Assembly: GCA_963840425.1 (NCBI GenBank)
Contig: CAWIYZ010000019.1
Coordinates: 144,967-208,966 of the forward strand
DNA length: 64,000 nucleotides
DNA from: CADEFX01 sp963840425
GTDB lineage: Bacteria > Pseudomonadota > Alphaproteobacteria > Rhizobiales > Hyphomicrobiaceae
Direction: 5' to 3'
Position 1 is the stretch's first letter. Each line of letters begins with the position of its first letter. The notes under the pieces are model-generated. The model was not told the origin of the DNA, did no database searches, and was given only the letters and a program-made list of their open reading frames with translations. Position numbers and translations under genes: made by a program. Positions 8,966 through 18,227 of the stretch are shown here, one piece after another.

Positions 8966-9838
8966 CTATCTCCCGAACAGGCCTTGCGGGCGCACAGCCA
9001 GGACAGCAAGCAGCATCGCAAACGATATGGCGGGCGCCCACGAGGCACCGTATAGGGTAAGGACGATCGATTCCGCGACGCCGAGGATGATCGCGGCGAC
9101 CAGCGTTCCCGTCATGCTGCCGAGGCCCGCCATCACGACCACGCAGAATGTGCGCCCGATGTAGGCGCGATCAAGCGTCGGGTCGACTGGCGACACGATG
9201 ATGAGCAGAGCGCCCGCGGGCCCGAGCACTGCGGTTGCAATGCCGAAGGCCCATTGCTTGATCGCGATCGGGTTGGCGCCCATCAGGCGCAGCGCCATCT
9301 CGTCCTGCGCGACGGCGCGAATGGCTCGGCCCGTGAATGTGCGTGACAAATAGAGTGTAAGCAGCGCGGTCAGAGTCAGCGCGACAGCAAAGGCGACAAG
9401 CAGACGCAAGGGAATGCGCATGTCGGCGATTTCGACGCTTTTGCCGATATAGAGCGCCTGCGCAGAACGCTGATCGACACCAAACATCAGGATGATTGCC
9501 ACTTCGATGACGAAGGCGACGCCGAAGAAGAAGGCGATGCCGCGCACGCCCGCATCGCTACCGCGACGCTCGAATGTCTCGTAGTAGAGGCGGTAGGACA
9601 GGATGCCGAACAAGAAGAACACGGGCGCCAGCATCAGTCCGGCAACGATGGGGTCGATCCCGATCTGGTTGAAGACATACGTCCCATAGGCAGCGAGCAC
9701 GAGGAAAGCTGGATGGGCAACGTGCGGCACATCGAGAAGACCGAACGAGACCGATAGCCCGATGCTGACGGCTGCGTAGAAGCAGCCGACCAGCACGCCG
9801 AGCACGATGGCGTCCAGAAGCAGCTCGAGGGAGAACAT
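8966..9838 (-). CDS. livH: Branched-chain amino acid-type ABC transporter permease LivH
   Basis: 290 residues from ATG 9836-9838 (MFSLELLLDAIVLG); the frame opens further up at 9868, but the extra 10 residues are polar and unlike the family. Helices 1-2 carry GCFYAAVSIGLSVSFGLL and HPAFLVLAAYGTY. The coupling loop FTGRAIRAVAQDEMALRLMG is clear. It lies between the receptor livK and livM. The 137-base gap to livK shows no obvious gene. Confidence 0.92.
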   Translation of the reverse strand: MFSLELLLDAIVLGVLVGCFYAAVSIGLSVSFGLLDVPHVAHPAFLVLAAYGTYVFNQIGIDPIVAGLMLAPVFFLFGILSYRLYYETFERRGSDAGVRGIAFFFGVAFVIEVAIILMFGVDQRSAQALYIGKSVEIADMRIPLRLLVAFAVALTLTALLTLYLSRTFTGRAIRAVAQDEMALRLMGANPIAIKQWAFGIATAVLGPAGALLIIVSPVDPTLDRAYIGRTFCVVVMAGLGSMTGTLVAAIILGVAESIVLTLYGASWAPAISFAMLLAVLAVRPQGLFGR

Positions 9839-9975
9839 GCACGCTCCAATCCCCTCTCTCCATCGCATTCGCGATGAGGAGGGCCGAGGTGCGGAGCCGC
9901 TGCTCGCGCTGAGCGCTTACTGCCACTCCTCACCCCTAGCCTCTGCCTGACCGTGTGAACGAAACGGTTGTCTGA

Positions 9976-11223
9976 TTACTTCCTGGCTTTCTCGAAGGGC
10001 ACTACGACCTCGCCTGTCTTCAAGTTCTCGGGAAACAGGATCACCTGCTTGCCGGCAGTCTTGAATTGATCGAGGTTCTTGTCGATCACACCGCGATACT
10101 GCGCCTGCAGTGTCGCGGAGACCTTGCGTTCGCCGTCTGGCCCGAACGCGATTGGCCCGACGATCGTCTTATGCTCGTTATCGCGCAGGTATTTGGCGAT
10201 AGCCTTTTGATCGAGACCCTTCGTGGCGTTTACAGCGGCTTCGAGCATCTGGCCGCTCGCGTAGCCGAACGGTGCCAGGTAGTAACCGAGCGGATCGACC
10301 TTGGCCTCGATGGCACGCGGGGTGTACTTGGCGAAGAACTCTTTCGTGCCGTCGAAGTACATGCTCGGTTCCGGCAACCAGCTGTTGTAGTTGACCACGC
10401 CATTTAGAAGCGAGCCCATGGATTCCAGATTAGAGGCGAACTGCAGCCCGACCATGCCGCCGCCGAAGACCTTGACGTTCTCACCGACGCCGATCTCGTT
10501 TACGGCACGCAGGATGCCGACCGAGTCCGGCGGATAGGATGCAACGAATACCATGTCGGGCTTCGCCGCCTTGAGCGCCCGGATCATTGCCGAGAACTCG
10601 ACCGTATTGGGCGGATAGCTCTGCTCATAGACGAGAGACATCGAGCGCTCGGCGGCGACGGCCTTGGCGGTCTTTGCTACGTTCTGCGCGAACTCCTGAT
10701 CGGCGGCCAGAATCGCAATGGACTTCGCGCCGGCCTTGGTGCCGATGTCGATGAAGGACTTGGCCCAGCTGTCGGCAGGGCCCCACGGCGCATTGTTGAA
10801 CCACATGTCGTGCTTGACCTTGCTGTTCACCTGAAACGAGAAATTGCCCATGAGCAGCAGGCCTCGCTCCCTGACGAGCGGCATGATCGCCGCGGTCTGC
10901 ACGGTGGCGTAGGGAGCAAACAGGATGTCGACCTTGTCGACGTCGAGTAGCTTGGCGTAGATCACCGGGCTTTCGGTTGCACTGGACTTGTCATCATAGA
11001 CGAACAGCTCCACCTTGCGGCCAAGCATGCCGCCCCTGGCGTTGACGTCGTCGCGCCAAATCTCGATGCCGATCAGGGAAGACTTGCCGCCGGCGGCAAG
11101 TCCGCCGGTTGCCGGCATGCTCATGCCGATCTTGATCGGTTGCTGAGCGATTGCCGGAGGAGCGCAACAAAGCGGCACTGCCAACATGAAGCCAAGGGCC
11201 GCAAGGACGTTTCTGCGTCTCAT
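9976..11223 (-). CDS. livK: Branched-chain amino acid-type ABC transporter substrate-binding protein LivK
   Basis: 415 residues. ATG 11221-11223 is chosen because GGGAGGA stands just upstream and a signal peptide follows (MRRRNVLAAL..., cleavage near AIAQQ). The mature protein is a type I periplasmic binding fold: PIKIGMSMPATGGLAAGGKSS, then GRKVELFVYDDKSS. It captures the ligand for LivHMGF. This subfamily is common in aromatic-acid and amide loci, so the ligand need not be an amino acid; the adjacent ring-cleavage dioxygenase points to an aromatic compound. Confidence 0.93.
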   Translation of the reverse strand: MRRRNVLAALGFMLAVPLCCAPPAIAQQPIKIGMSMPATGGLAAGGKSSLIGIEIWRDDVNARGGMLGRKVELFVYDDKSSATESPVIYAKLLDVDKVDILFAPYATVQTAAIMPLVRERGLLLMGNFSFQVNSKVKHDMWFNNAPWGPADSWAKSFIDIGTKAGAKSIAILAADQEFAQNVAKTAKAVAAERSMSLVYEQSYPPNTVEFSAMIRALKAAKPDMVFVASYPPDSVGILRAVNEIGVGENVKVFGGGMVGLQFASNLESMGSLLNGVVNYNSWLPEPSMYFDGTKEFFAKYTPRAIEAKVDPLGYYLAPFGYASGQMLEAAVNATKGLDQKAIAKYLRDNEHKTIVGPIAFGPDGERKVSATLQAQYRGVIDKNLDQFKTAGKQVILFPENLKTGEVVVPFEKARK

Positions 11224-11297
11224 GGTGTCCTCCCGTGTGTTGCTTGGCCGGGCTTTCAAACTCCCGACTTGCTGATCGTTTAGTCGGCTCGTTTCAG

Positions 11298-12272
11298 CTA
11301 TCGCCCAAACAGCGAGCCAAGCACGCCCTTCCGCGCTGGCTCAGCCGCTGGAGCGGCATCGTTCGCCTTTGCCTTAAAGATTGCCGCGGGGTCCGCACCC
11401 ACGCGCCCGGTTTTCTTGTCCGCTACACCCTCGCGCGAAAGGGCCAGGTCGAAGCGCAGGCTCGGGACGGCTTTCAGGGGGCAAGCTGGATCGTTGTGCT
11501 TCAACTCGGCAACGAGATCAGCGGAGGAACCGAACACCACATCGTCGGCAATGTGCGCGTCCCCTTTGACGTAGAGCGCAGTTACAAGCTCGCGATAGCC
11601 GGGCGCACTGACGAGGAAGTGGATGTGGGCCGGCCGCATGCCATGGCGGCCCTGATCGTTGACGAGCTTGCCGACGGGGCCATCCATCGGAATTGAATAG
11701 CCGATCGGACGCACGGTCCGCAGCGCATAGTTCCCCTGCGTATCAGTGGTGAATACACCACGATAGTCCGTTCCGCTGGCATCGACTTGGATGTCGTAGA
11801 GACCGTCCGCGCCCGTCTGCCAGACCGACACTTGAGCATTCGCCAGCGGCTCGCCGCGAACGTTGGTGACCTTGCCCCACAGCGCGACCTCAGTGCCGGG
11901 TGTGACTTTATTGGCGATCTGTGCTCCGGCTTCGAGCCGCGGCGCATTCTCCCGAAAGAACGGGCCGAGCAGGCTCGTGTGGGTTGCCTCCTCGAGCGCG
12001 GTGCGGTCGTGCAGCCCGTTGACCAGCGCGGAAAGCCCTAGCGTGTCCGACAGCAGAATGAACTCCTGCCGCTCCGGCGTGCACATCTTGCCGACGGCGG
12101 TCATGAATTCGATGCCTTTGAGCCACTCGGCCGGTGTCAGCTCGACCTCGCGGGCGAAAGCGTGCAGATGCTTCACGGCCGCGGCCATAACCTCCTTCAG
12201 GCGTGGATCGGACGTGGACGCCATCTGCTCGACGACGGCCTCGGTGATCGTCTCGGGGGTCAGCTCACGCAT
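11298..12272 (-). CDS. Intradiol ring-cleavage dioxygenase (catechol / hydroxyquinol 1,2-dioxygenase family)
   Basis: 324 residues. The N-terminal helical dimerisation region (residues 1-100) resembles catechol and hydroxyquinol 1,2-dioxygenases. The non-haem Fe(III) ligands can be placed: Y159 (DGLYD), Y192 (IGYSIPMDGPVG), H216 and H218 (RPAHIHF). It opens an aromatic diol ring between the two hydroxyls. AAGGAGGA precedes the ATG. The alanine-rich tail after residue 290 (AAPAAEPARKG) is outside the usual domain. It lies directly behind the Liv operon on the same strand, consistent with import and ring opening of an aromatic acid. Confidence 0.93.
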   Translation of the reverse strand: MRELTPETITEAVVEQMASTSDPRLKEVMAAAVKHLHAFAREVELTPAEWLKGIEFMTAVGKMCTPERQEFILLSDTLGLSALVNGLHDRTALEEATHTSLLGPFFRENAPRLEAGAQIANKVTPGTEVALWGKVTNVRGEPLANAQVSVWQTGADGLYDIQVDASGTDYRGVFTTDTQGNYALRTVRPIGYSIPMDGPVGKLVNDQGRHGMRPAHIHFLVSAPGYRELVTALYVKGDAHIADDVVFGSSADLVAELKHNDPACPLKAVPSLRFDLALSREGVADKKTGRVGADPAAIFKAKANDAAPAAEPARKGVLGSLFGR

Positions 12273-12296
12273 TGGGTCCTCCTTGTAAAGCGCCGG

Positions 12297-12548
12297 TCAG
12301 CGTCTCGGCACGGCTAGCGGCTGCCAGATGCTCTCGGGTACGGACAATTGCGCGAAGGCTTGCGCGCAGCACGGGTGCAACGCGTCATTGACTGCGTGTA
12401 TGATTGTGGTTGGCGCGACTGCGGTCCCGGCGTCGCTTGGCCCCTGGGGGTGAGCGGCAAGCTGGGCATCGATATATGCTGCGCTTTGCAGCCGAAACAC
12501 TTCGGCGAGCGCGTAAGGGCGCTCGGAGCGGAACAAACGAGCCTTCAT
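12297..12548 (-). CDS. Small hypothetical protein upstream of the dioxygenase
   Basis: An 83-residue frame with a strong GGGAGG ribosome-binding site just before its ATG and its stop 24 bases before the dioxygenase start, so it is placed like a first operon gene. The C-terminal half (VAPTTIIHAVNDAL...) faintly recalls the end of molybdenum-containing xanthine/aldehyde oxidase large subunits, so a remnant of such a gene is possible. No family is recognised with confidence. Confidence 0.4.
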   Translation of the reverse strand: MKARLFRSERPYALAEVFRLQSAAYIDAQLAAHPQGPSDAGTAVAPTTIIHAVNDALHPCCAQAFAQLSVPESIWQPLAVPRR

Positions 12549-12808
12549 GCGCCTCCCAAAGATGATCGTCTCGCGCGATCGTGCATGCGACGATATCGGT
12601 GCCCGTCGATGACGGCAAGCTGCATTGGTAGAAGCGGTCTTGGACCAGTGGCAGGCCGGATCACACTACGTTCTCTGCCCGCAGGCTCGCGATGGCACAG
12701 CTCATGCCGCCTGGGCTACTCTTGGCATTCACAACGCGGAGGACCTCGCATTGGCGATGCCCCTCCGTCTCGCTCCGGAAACGGGGCCACGAGAGGGGAG
12801 GCACAATC

Positions 12809-13672
12809 ATGGCAGTCGCAGACGCACGGCAATTTGGACTGACCGAGGAGCAGCTGCGCACCATGCCGACGGTCTATCGCGACGACCTCTTCAAGGGCAA
12901 GGTCGTGGCTGTCACTGGCGCTGGCAGCGGCTTCGGATTCGCTATCGCAACACTGTTTGCGCGCCTGGGCGCCGATGTTGCCGTTTTGGGGCGCAACGAG
13001 GACCGACTGACACATGCCAAGGACTACTTTGAGGCCCTTGGTGCACGGGTCTACGCCGAAGCCGTAAACATCCGCGATCACGAGCGATGCACCGCTTACA
13101 TCGCCAACATCTGGCGCGAGCTCGGACGCCTCGATGCACTCATCAACAATGCCGGCGGTCAGTTCGCGCAGATGGCGCTCGACTTCAAGCCGAAAGGTTG
13201 GAATGCGGTCATCGACAACAACCTCAACGGCACCTGGTACATGATGCAGGCTGCCGCCAAGCAGTGGGTTGCGCGCAAGGCAACGGGATCAATCGTCAAT
13301 ATCGTCGCCGATTTCTGGCGCGGTATGCCGGGCATTGCGCACACGGCCGCCGCACGCGCCGGCGTCACCTATTTGTCGAAGAGCGTTGCTGTCGAGTGGG
13401 CACCGTTCGATATCCGCGTCAACTGCATTGCACCGGGCGTTCTCGAGACCTCAGGCTTCGCTCACTATCCGCCGGAGGGGCTCAAGACGTACGTGGAGGC
13501 CAATCCTATGAAGAGGCCCGGCGATGTCTGGGACGTAGCCGAAGCCTGCGTCTACCTCGCCGCGCCCTCGGCCAAATTCATCACCGGTGAGGTGCTGACC
13601 GTCGATGGCGGTCAGCAATGTTGGGGCGATCCATGGCCCACCGGCCGCCCCGATCATTTCAAAGTGGGATAG
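12809..13672 (+). CDS. SDR family oxidoreductase (2,4-dienoyl-CoA reductase-like)
   Basis: 287 residues from ATG 12809, preceded by GAGAGGGGAGG; the frame is open upstream but without a better start. The Rossmann motif is TGAGSGFG (about residues 35-42), followed by NNAGG near 115. The usual YxxxK pair is not present: the aligned segment reads HTAAARAG, with His for Tyr and Arg for Lys, as in reductases of the dienoyl-CoA/trans-2-enoyl type, although those normally keep the Lys. It is divergent from the dioxygenase operon. NAD(P)H-dependent reduction of an enoyl-CoA or keto intermediate is the best guess. Confidence 0.85.
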   Translation: MAVADARQFGLTEEQLRTMPTVYRDDLFKGKVVAVTGAGSGFGFAIATLFARLGADVAVLGRNEDRLTHAKDYFEALGARVYAEAVNIRDHERCTAYIANIWRELGRLDALINNAGGQFAQMALDFKPKGWNAVIDNNLNGTWYMMQAAAKQWVARKATGSIVNIVADFWRGMPGIAHTAAARAGVTYLSKSVAVEWAPFDIRVNCIAPGVLETSGFAHYPPEGLKTYVEANPMKRPGDVWDVAEACVYLAAPSAKFITGEVLTVDGGQQCWGDPWPTGRPDHFKVG

Positions 13673-13715
13673 GGCGGGAGGGGCAGCAAGAAAAGCGAGC
13701 GCTCATGGACTTGAC

Positions 13716-13860
13716 GGTTTCGGCAGATCCAACGGCCAGGTTGCGCGCAGCTCCAGCTCGGTCAAAACGCACTGGAGATGCGTGCCCAGCTGTCCGCGGC
13801 AAGGCTGTCTGGCTCATTCATGAGCCCGCCGCGCGGGTACTCCAAGCGGGCAGCGCAAAC
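13716..13860. repeat. Dispersed intergenic repeat, copy 1
   Basis: About 145 bases after the SDR gene are clearly related to 24457-24612. Shared blocks include CGGCAGATCCAAC/TGGCAGATCCAAC, GGTTGCGCGCAGC, CAGCTCGGTCAA, GCACTGG, GTCTG-CTCAT-CATG and ACTCCAAGCGGGCAGCGCAA. No conserved reading frame covers both copies, so this looks like a non-coding repeat or a shared IS end. Confidence 0.7.
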
Positions 13861-13901
13861 AACGGTCTTTCAAAGACCTGCCGTCCTCGGTTCTGTCTTG
13901 T

Positions 13902-14120
13902 TCAACGTTGCATAGATACCAGTGCGTGCAAGATATGCTTGCGATGCTCGATTATTCGCGCCAGCAGCAGCTCGAACTTGCGCATTGTGGTTTTGGCCTC
14001 GGTTGGATCCTCACCCTCACGCTGTAATTTCAGAATGCGGGCCATTTGGTCTTCGATGCGCTGGTCACACTCAGCTACCTGCCGATTGGCATCTTCAAGC
14101 TCCGTGTAGAGGTCTGTCAT
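13902..14120 (-). CDS. Small coiled-coil hypothetical protein
   Basis: 72 residues from ATG 14118-14120, with GGAGGTGG upstream; the frame extends further but this is the only start with a ribosome-binding site. The sequence is highly charged and predicted to be a single helical coiled coil (LEDANRQVAECDQRIEDQM...). It begins 16 bases after the response regulator stop and so shares its transcript. Function unknown; it may modulate the regulator. Confidence 0.75.
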   Translation of the reverse strand: MTDLYTELEDANRQVAECDQRIEDQMARILKLQREGEDPTEAKTTMRKFELLLARIIEHRKHILHALVSMQR

Positions 14121-14136
14121 CGCCACCTCCGGCTGC

Positions 14137-14499
14137 CTACGCGAAGCCCTGGCAAGATTGTAGGGTGGCTGCCGGATCGTCGGGCTTGCTGAAGAACCGG
14201 CTCTGCGGCACCAGCCGTGCGGGCACGGGTACGTTCCCTGAGACGTAAATAACGGGCATCGTCGGCTGCGCCGCACGAAAGGCTTCCGCCACATCCCAGC
14301 CGGTCAACTCACCCCTCAGTTGGATGTCCGTGACAAGAATATCGATCTGCTGGCGTGCGTTGAGCATGGCGATCGCCTGCTCGGCGCTATCTGTTTCAAG
14401 AGTGCGCCAACCAGCGCCGCGCAGATGACTGACGATGAAGTCGCGCACCAGCCAGTCATCCTCGACGACAAGTACCACCGGCTGCCCTGTGCGAGGCAC
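14137..14499 (-). CDS. Single-domain response regulator
   Basis: 120 residues, a receiver domain only. The acidic pocket is VVEDDW, the phosphorylation site is the Asp in ILVTDIQL, and the Thr/Ser and Lys positions are PVIYVSGN and FFSKP. No output domain follows. GTG start with AAAGGACG upstream. Such stand-alone receivers in Hyphomicrobiales are often served by HWE kinases; two HWE kinase genes occur 32-37 kb away, but a link is only inferred. Confidence 0.88.
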   Translation of the reverse strand: MPRTGQPVVLVVEDDWLVRDFIVSHLRGAGWRTLETDSAEQAIAMLNARQQIDILVTDIQLRGELTGWDVAEAFRAAQPTMPVIYVSGNVPVPARLVPQSRFFSKPDDPAATLQSCQGFA

Positions 14500-14560
14500 G
14501 GGCCACGTCCTTTCCGGGTAGTGGGTCTAGCCGATCGCCGCGAGCATCCAACTCGACCGC

Positions 14561-14588
14561 TCAACTGGCGGATCATGCACTCTGTTCC
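14561..14588 (-). promoter_or_regulatory. Possible EcfG-type (general stress) promoter for the response regulator operon
   Basis: Read on the minus strand: GGAAC, then 17 bases, then AGTTGA. This resembles the alphaproteobacterial EcfG consensus (GGAAC-N16/17-CGTT), but the -10 element has A instead of C. It would start a transcript about 55 bases before the GTG. Confidence 0.35.
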
Positions 14589-14729
14589 GAGAAATGTACG
14601 AAATCAAACAAAACCTCAGAAATTAGGTGATTGCACCGATCCGGCGTAGGGTGCGGCATCGCCTGCATCTACATGGGACGCAGGCGGCAGAGAGACGGCT
14701 GGTGCTCTCCCTGAACCAGGGATCGAGCC

Positions 14730-15416
14730 ATGCCAGAGCCCATCACGCGCGGCGATATTTCCAATTTCATCCTCAAGCGCTTGTCAAATGACGACTTCGG
14801 CCTGCTGCAACCGCACCTTGATACGACCCGCCTGCCCGTGCACAAGGCCTTGGAAGCCCGCAACCGCAAGATCAGAACCATCTACTTCATGGAGAGCGGC
14901 TTCGCCTCGGTGGTGGCCAATGGCTCCACGCGGCCGAGCATCGAGGTCGGTCTTATCGGCCGCGAAGGCATGAGCGGTTTAGCCGTGGTCTTGGGCAGTG
15001 ACCGTCCCGCGCATGAGACCTACATACAGGCCGCTGGCAGCGGTTTGTGCCTTGCCGCCGACAGCCTGCGACGGGCTATCGACAGGAGTACCTCGCTGCA
15101 CCGCGAGCTGCTCAAGGCGGCCTATGCCTTCCAGACGCAGGTCACGCAGACGGCCCTCGCCAACGGTCGCAGCAAGATCGAGGAGCGGCTCGCCCGCTGG
15201 CTGCTGATGGCCGATGACCGAATCGACGGCGATGAGCTGCCGCTGACACACGAGTTCCTGTCGTTGATGTTGGGCGTGCAGCGGTCGGGAGTCACGCTTG
15301 CCGTGCAGGCGTTGGAACAAGATGGGTTGATCGCGGCACGCCGGGGCCGGAACAGCATCCTCAACCGCGCCAGGTTGGAAAGAAAGAGCAACGGTACCTA
15401 CACGCCGCAAAAGTGA
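14730..15416 (+). CDS. Crp/Fnr family transcriptional regulator
   Basis: 228 residues. An N-terminal cyclic-nucleotide-binding-like jelly roll (about 20-140; IRTIYFMESGFASVV, EVGLIGREGMSG) is followed by a winged-helix domain (about 150-220; LPLTHEFLSLMLGVQRSGVTLAVQALEQDGLI). No cysteine cluster for an Fe-S centre is seen, so it is not a classical Fnr. It is divergent from the response regulator operon, with a 230-base shared upstream region. Target genes unknown. Confidence 0.9.
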   Translation: MPEPITRGDISNFILKRLSNDDFGLLQPHLDTTRLPVHKALEARNRKIRTIYFMESGFASVVANGSTRPSIEVGLIGREGMSGLAVVLGSDRPAHETYIQAAGSGLCLAADSLRRAIDRSTSLHRELLKAAYAFQTQVTQTALANGRSKIEERLARWLLMADDRIDGDELPLTHEFLSLMLGVQRSGVTLAVQALEQDGLIAARRGRNSILNRARLERKSNGTYTPQK

Positions 15417-15546
15417 AAGCCGTCTGACACCGCAAATGATCGGTTCTGTTAGCACGAATGTGCGAAATCAGACCATGATGTGGCGCCGACGGCGCATGCG
15501 AGCTGTGTGAAAGGTATGTCTGTTCTAGCACTTCGCCGACATTGCG

Positions 15547-15571
15547 ATCGGGCGGCGCTCAGACGCCCGAT
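15547..15571. terminator. Hairpin after the Crp/Fnr gene
   Basis: ATCGGGCG, a 9-base loop, then CGCCCGAT form a perfect 8-bp stem in the 302-base gap between the convergent Crp/Fnr and recQ genes. There is no T-run, so a factor-independent terminator is uncertain. Nothing else was recognised in this gap. Confidence 0.4.
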
Positions 15572-15718
15572 GCTAAGGGAAGAGCGGACCTAACGGTTCG
15601 GTCGACATACGTTTGCGAGTGCATTGCTCGAAACAGCTACGGCCTAGGGGAGTGTGTGTGCTGCAGCCCCTTCCGGCGTCGGTCATGCCCACGAATGTCC
15701 GATTGGGTCTAGACCGGA

Positions 15719-17591
15719 TCAGTTTTCTCTCACCAGTTTCAGAACCTCGGCGCCATAGCGCTGCAGCTTGCTCTGGCCGACGCCACTGACACCCTTGAGG
15801 GCTTCCGCATTCGCCGGACGTCGGCGCGCGATGTCGGCCAGCGTCGCATCGTGAAAGATCACATAGGGTGGCACATGCTGCTCGGCGGCGCGGTCGCGCC
15901 GCCACGCACGCAGCGCCTCGAACAGGGCGGCGTCTGCGGCATCCACCGCCGGCCCGTCGCTGCGGCGCTTGCGTGCGCGGCCCGAGCGGCTGGCCGCATC
16001 CGCGCTTTCGCCGGCCGGCATCCGGCGCACCGCGACACGGCGTTCGCCGCGATAGACCGCTCGCACGTCGTCGGCCTCGCCGAGCCCGATAAGCGGCCGG
16101 CCCTCGTTGGGGTCTTCGCACAGCAGGCCTTCGAACAGGAGCTGATCGATGAGATCGCGCCAGCCGCCGGAGCTGAATTCGACCCCGATGCCGTAGGTCG
16201 ACATTGCGGTTTCGGAAGACGGTGCATCCTTGGTCTTGCCGAGCAAGTGATCGACGATGCGCCCGCGGCCGAAGCGCCCGCCCAGGCGATGCACGGCCGA
16301 AAGTGCCTTCTGCGCCGCTTCGGTCACGTCGGTGGCCTTGGGCGCAGTGATGCAGAGGTCGCATATCCCGCACGGCTGCACTCCGGTCTCGCCGAAATAG
16401 CGGCGCACGGCGGCCGGCCGGCAGCCGGCGCCGTCGAGCATGGCGTAGAACTGGCGCAACTTGCGGATTTGCACGGACTTGACGCTGGCATCCACATCGC
16501 GGCTGTGGATCCGGCGCATGGCCCAGGCGAGATCGGAGGCCGAGTACAGTGTGATGCCCTCAGCGACGGCGCCGTCGCGGCCGGCCCGACCAACCTCCTG
16601 CCAGTAGGCCTCGATCGCCGCCGGCGGATCGGCGTGGATGACATAGCGGACGTCGGGCTTGTCGACGCCCATGCCGAAGGCGATGGTCGCGACCATGACG
16701 GCAGCGTCCGCCTCCAGGAACTGCTCGAGCCGCGTCGCGCGCACATCCTTGTCATGACCGGCGTGGTAGGCCAGCGCCGGTACGCCGGCGGCCACCAGCC
16801 GTTCCGCCAGCTTGTCGACACCGTCGCGCGAGCCGGCATAAATTACGCCCGAGCGTTTGGGCCGCTCGGCCACCAGCTCTAGCACGCGGCCATGCCCATG
16901 CCCTCGCTTGCGCTCGGCCGAGAGGGCGAGCTCGGGACGCGCGAAGCTGTCGACGAACTCCCGCGCGGCCCCAAGCTGCAGCTCGATGCGGATATCCTCG
17001 CGCGTGCGTGCATCGGCGGTGGCGGTGACAGCTAGGCGCGGTACCTGCGGAAAGATTTCCGCCAGCCGGCCTAGCATGCGGTACTCCGGACGGAAGTCGT
17101 GGCCCCACTGGCTGACGCAGTGGGCCTCGTCGATGGCCACCAGGGCCAGCGGTAGTCCGGAGAGGCGCTGCAGCATGGACGTCTGCATCAGGCCCTCCGG
17201 CGACAGGTAGAGCAAGTTCAGCGCACCCTCGCCTACGCGGCGCCAGATATCGCCGCGGGCCTCATGACTCGTCGAGGAGTTCGAGCCGCTCGGCGGCCAC
17301 GCCTGATTGCTGCAGAGCTGCAACCTGATCGGCCATCAGCGCGATCAGCGGCGAGATCACGAGGCCGAGGCCGCGGCGAACCAGCGCCGGGATCTGGTAG
17401 CACAGGCTCTTGCCGCCGCCGGTCGGCAGCACCGCCAGCGCACTGCGGCCGGCCAGCACTTCGCCAATCACGCCGGCCTGCAGGCCGCGGAACTCGGTGT
17501 GACCGAACGTCCTGCGCAGGATGGCGCGCGCGGCATCGAGGGATGCCGCCGCCGGCAATCGATCCAGGAAAACTGAGGAATCAGCAGCCAC
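15719..17591 (-). pseudogene. recQ: RecQ family ATP-dependent DNA helicase, split by a one-base frameshift
   Basis: Two overlapping minus-strand frames together make a full RecQ. The first (ending at 17262) holds FGHTEFRGLQ, Walker A GGGKSLCYQ and ISPLIALM. The second (from about 17280 down to 15719) holds DEAHCVSQWGHDFRP, the motif V/VI region, the zinc cysteines (CGICDLC) and a C-terminal HRDC-like domain. The frame changes at about 17282, where one extra base turns CTCAAC or GAATC into the observed CTCGAACTC. The likely start is GTG 17589-17591. It is either a recent pseudogene or a sequencing indel; the rest is well conserved. Confidence 0.88.
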
Positions 17592-17769
17592 GAACGTCTT
17601 ATGGGGCAGCCGTGCCAGGCATGCAAACAGCTGCAAACAGCTCGAGCGTCGAGTGCCGCAAGACTGCATGGATCCGCTTGGCCCGGCAGCGGATCGTAGC
17701 CGAGTCTGTGCATCATCACTGCGTTGAGGGTCGCGCTGACGCGCGTGATTCTTGACGCCCATTGATCCG

Positions 17770-18222
17770 TTACGTCGCAGCCGCCATGCGATTGGCTATA
17801 CGGCGCTCTGCGGCTGTGACGATGGCGAGGCGAATTGCAGCGTTTGAAGACAGATCGCCGTCGATATGGAGCCGCTGCTCGCGCGCTAGTGAGCGTAGGT
17901 CCTGAGCACTCTCGATCGTAGCCAATGCTGCAAGTGCAGCGTCGCGCCCCTCTTTGCGCAGGACGACAATGACATTGGGCGTGAATGGATCAAACTTTGG
18001 CGCCACGGCAGCCCCAACCAAGTTCGCCACCGAGGAATCTGCGAGGCTGTCCTCGTTCGGTTCTGCGTGCGCACCTTTGCGGACGCGCAGTAACGCGATG
18101 TCTCCACGGAGCCGCTGCACTATCCAGGTGCGTTGGTCATCCGACAGATCGATGGCCTGCAAAACGCGCCGGAAGTAGGCTTCCAATGAAGCGCCCGACA
18201 GAGCTTTGGTTTTCTTTCCCAT
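17770..18222 (-). CDS. Hypothetical protein coupled to a ParA-like ATPase
   Basis: 150 residues from ATG 18220-18222, starting 5 bases after the ParA-like stop; the frame opens further up but those residues overlap parA. It is helical and charged at both ends, with a segment FDPFTPNVIVVLRKEGRDAALAALATI in the middle. No known domain. Its position is that of a partner or adaptor of the ATPase, as ParB or cargo-adaptor genes usually are, but there is no ParB motif or helix-turn-helix that I can see. Confidence 0.75.
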   Translation of the reverse strand: MGKKTKALSGASLEAYFRRVLQAIDLSDDQRTWIVQRLRGDIALLRVRKGAHAEPNEDSLADSSVANLVGAAVAPKFDPFTPNVIVVLRKEGRDAALAALATIESAQDLRSLAREQRLHIDGDLSSNAAIRLAIVTAAERRIANRMAAAT

Positions 18223-18227
18223 CGCTA

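Noticed and set aside
15851..16882. Plus-strand frame of 343 residues inside recQ
   Set aside because: RecQ motifs on the minus strand account for the sequence; the opposite frame has no recognisable domain.
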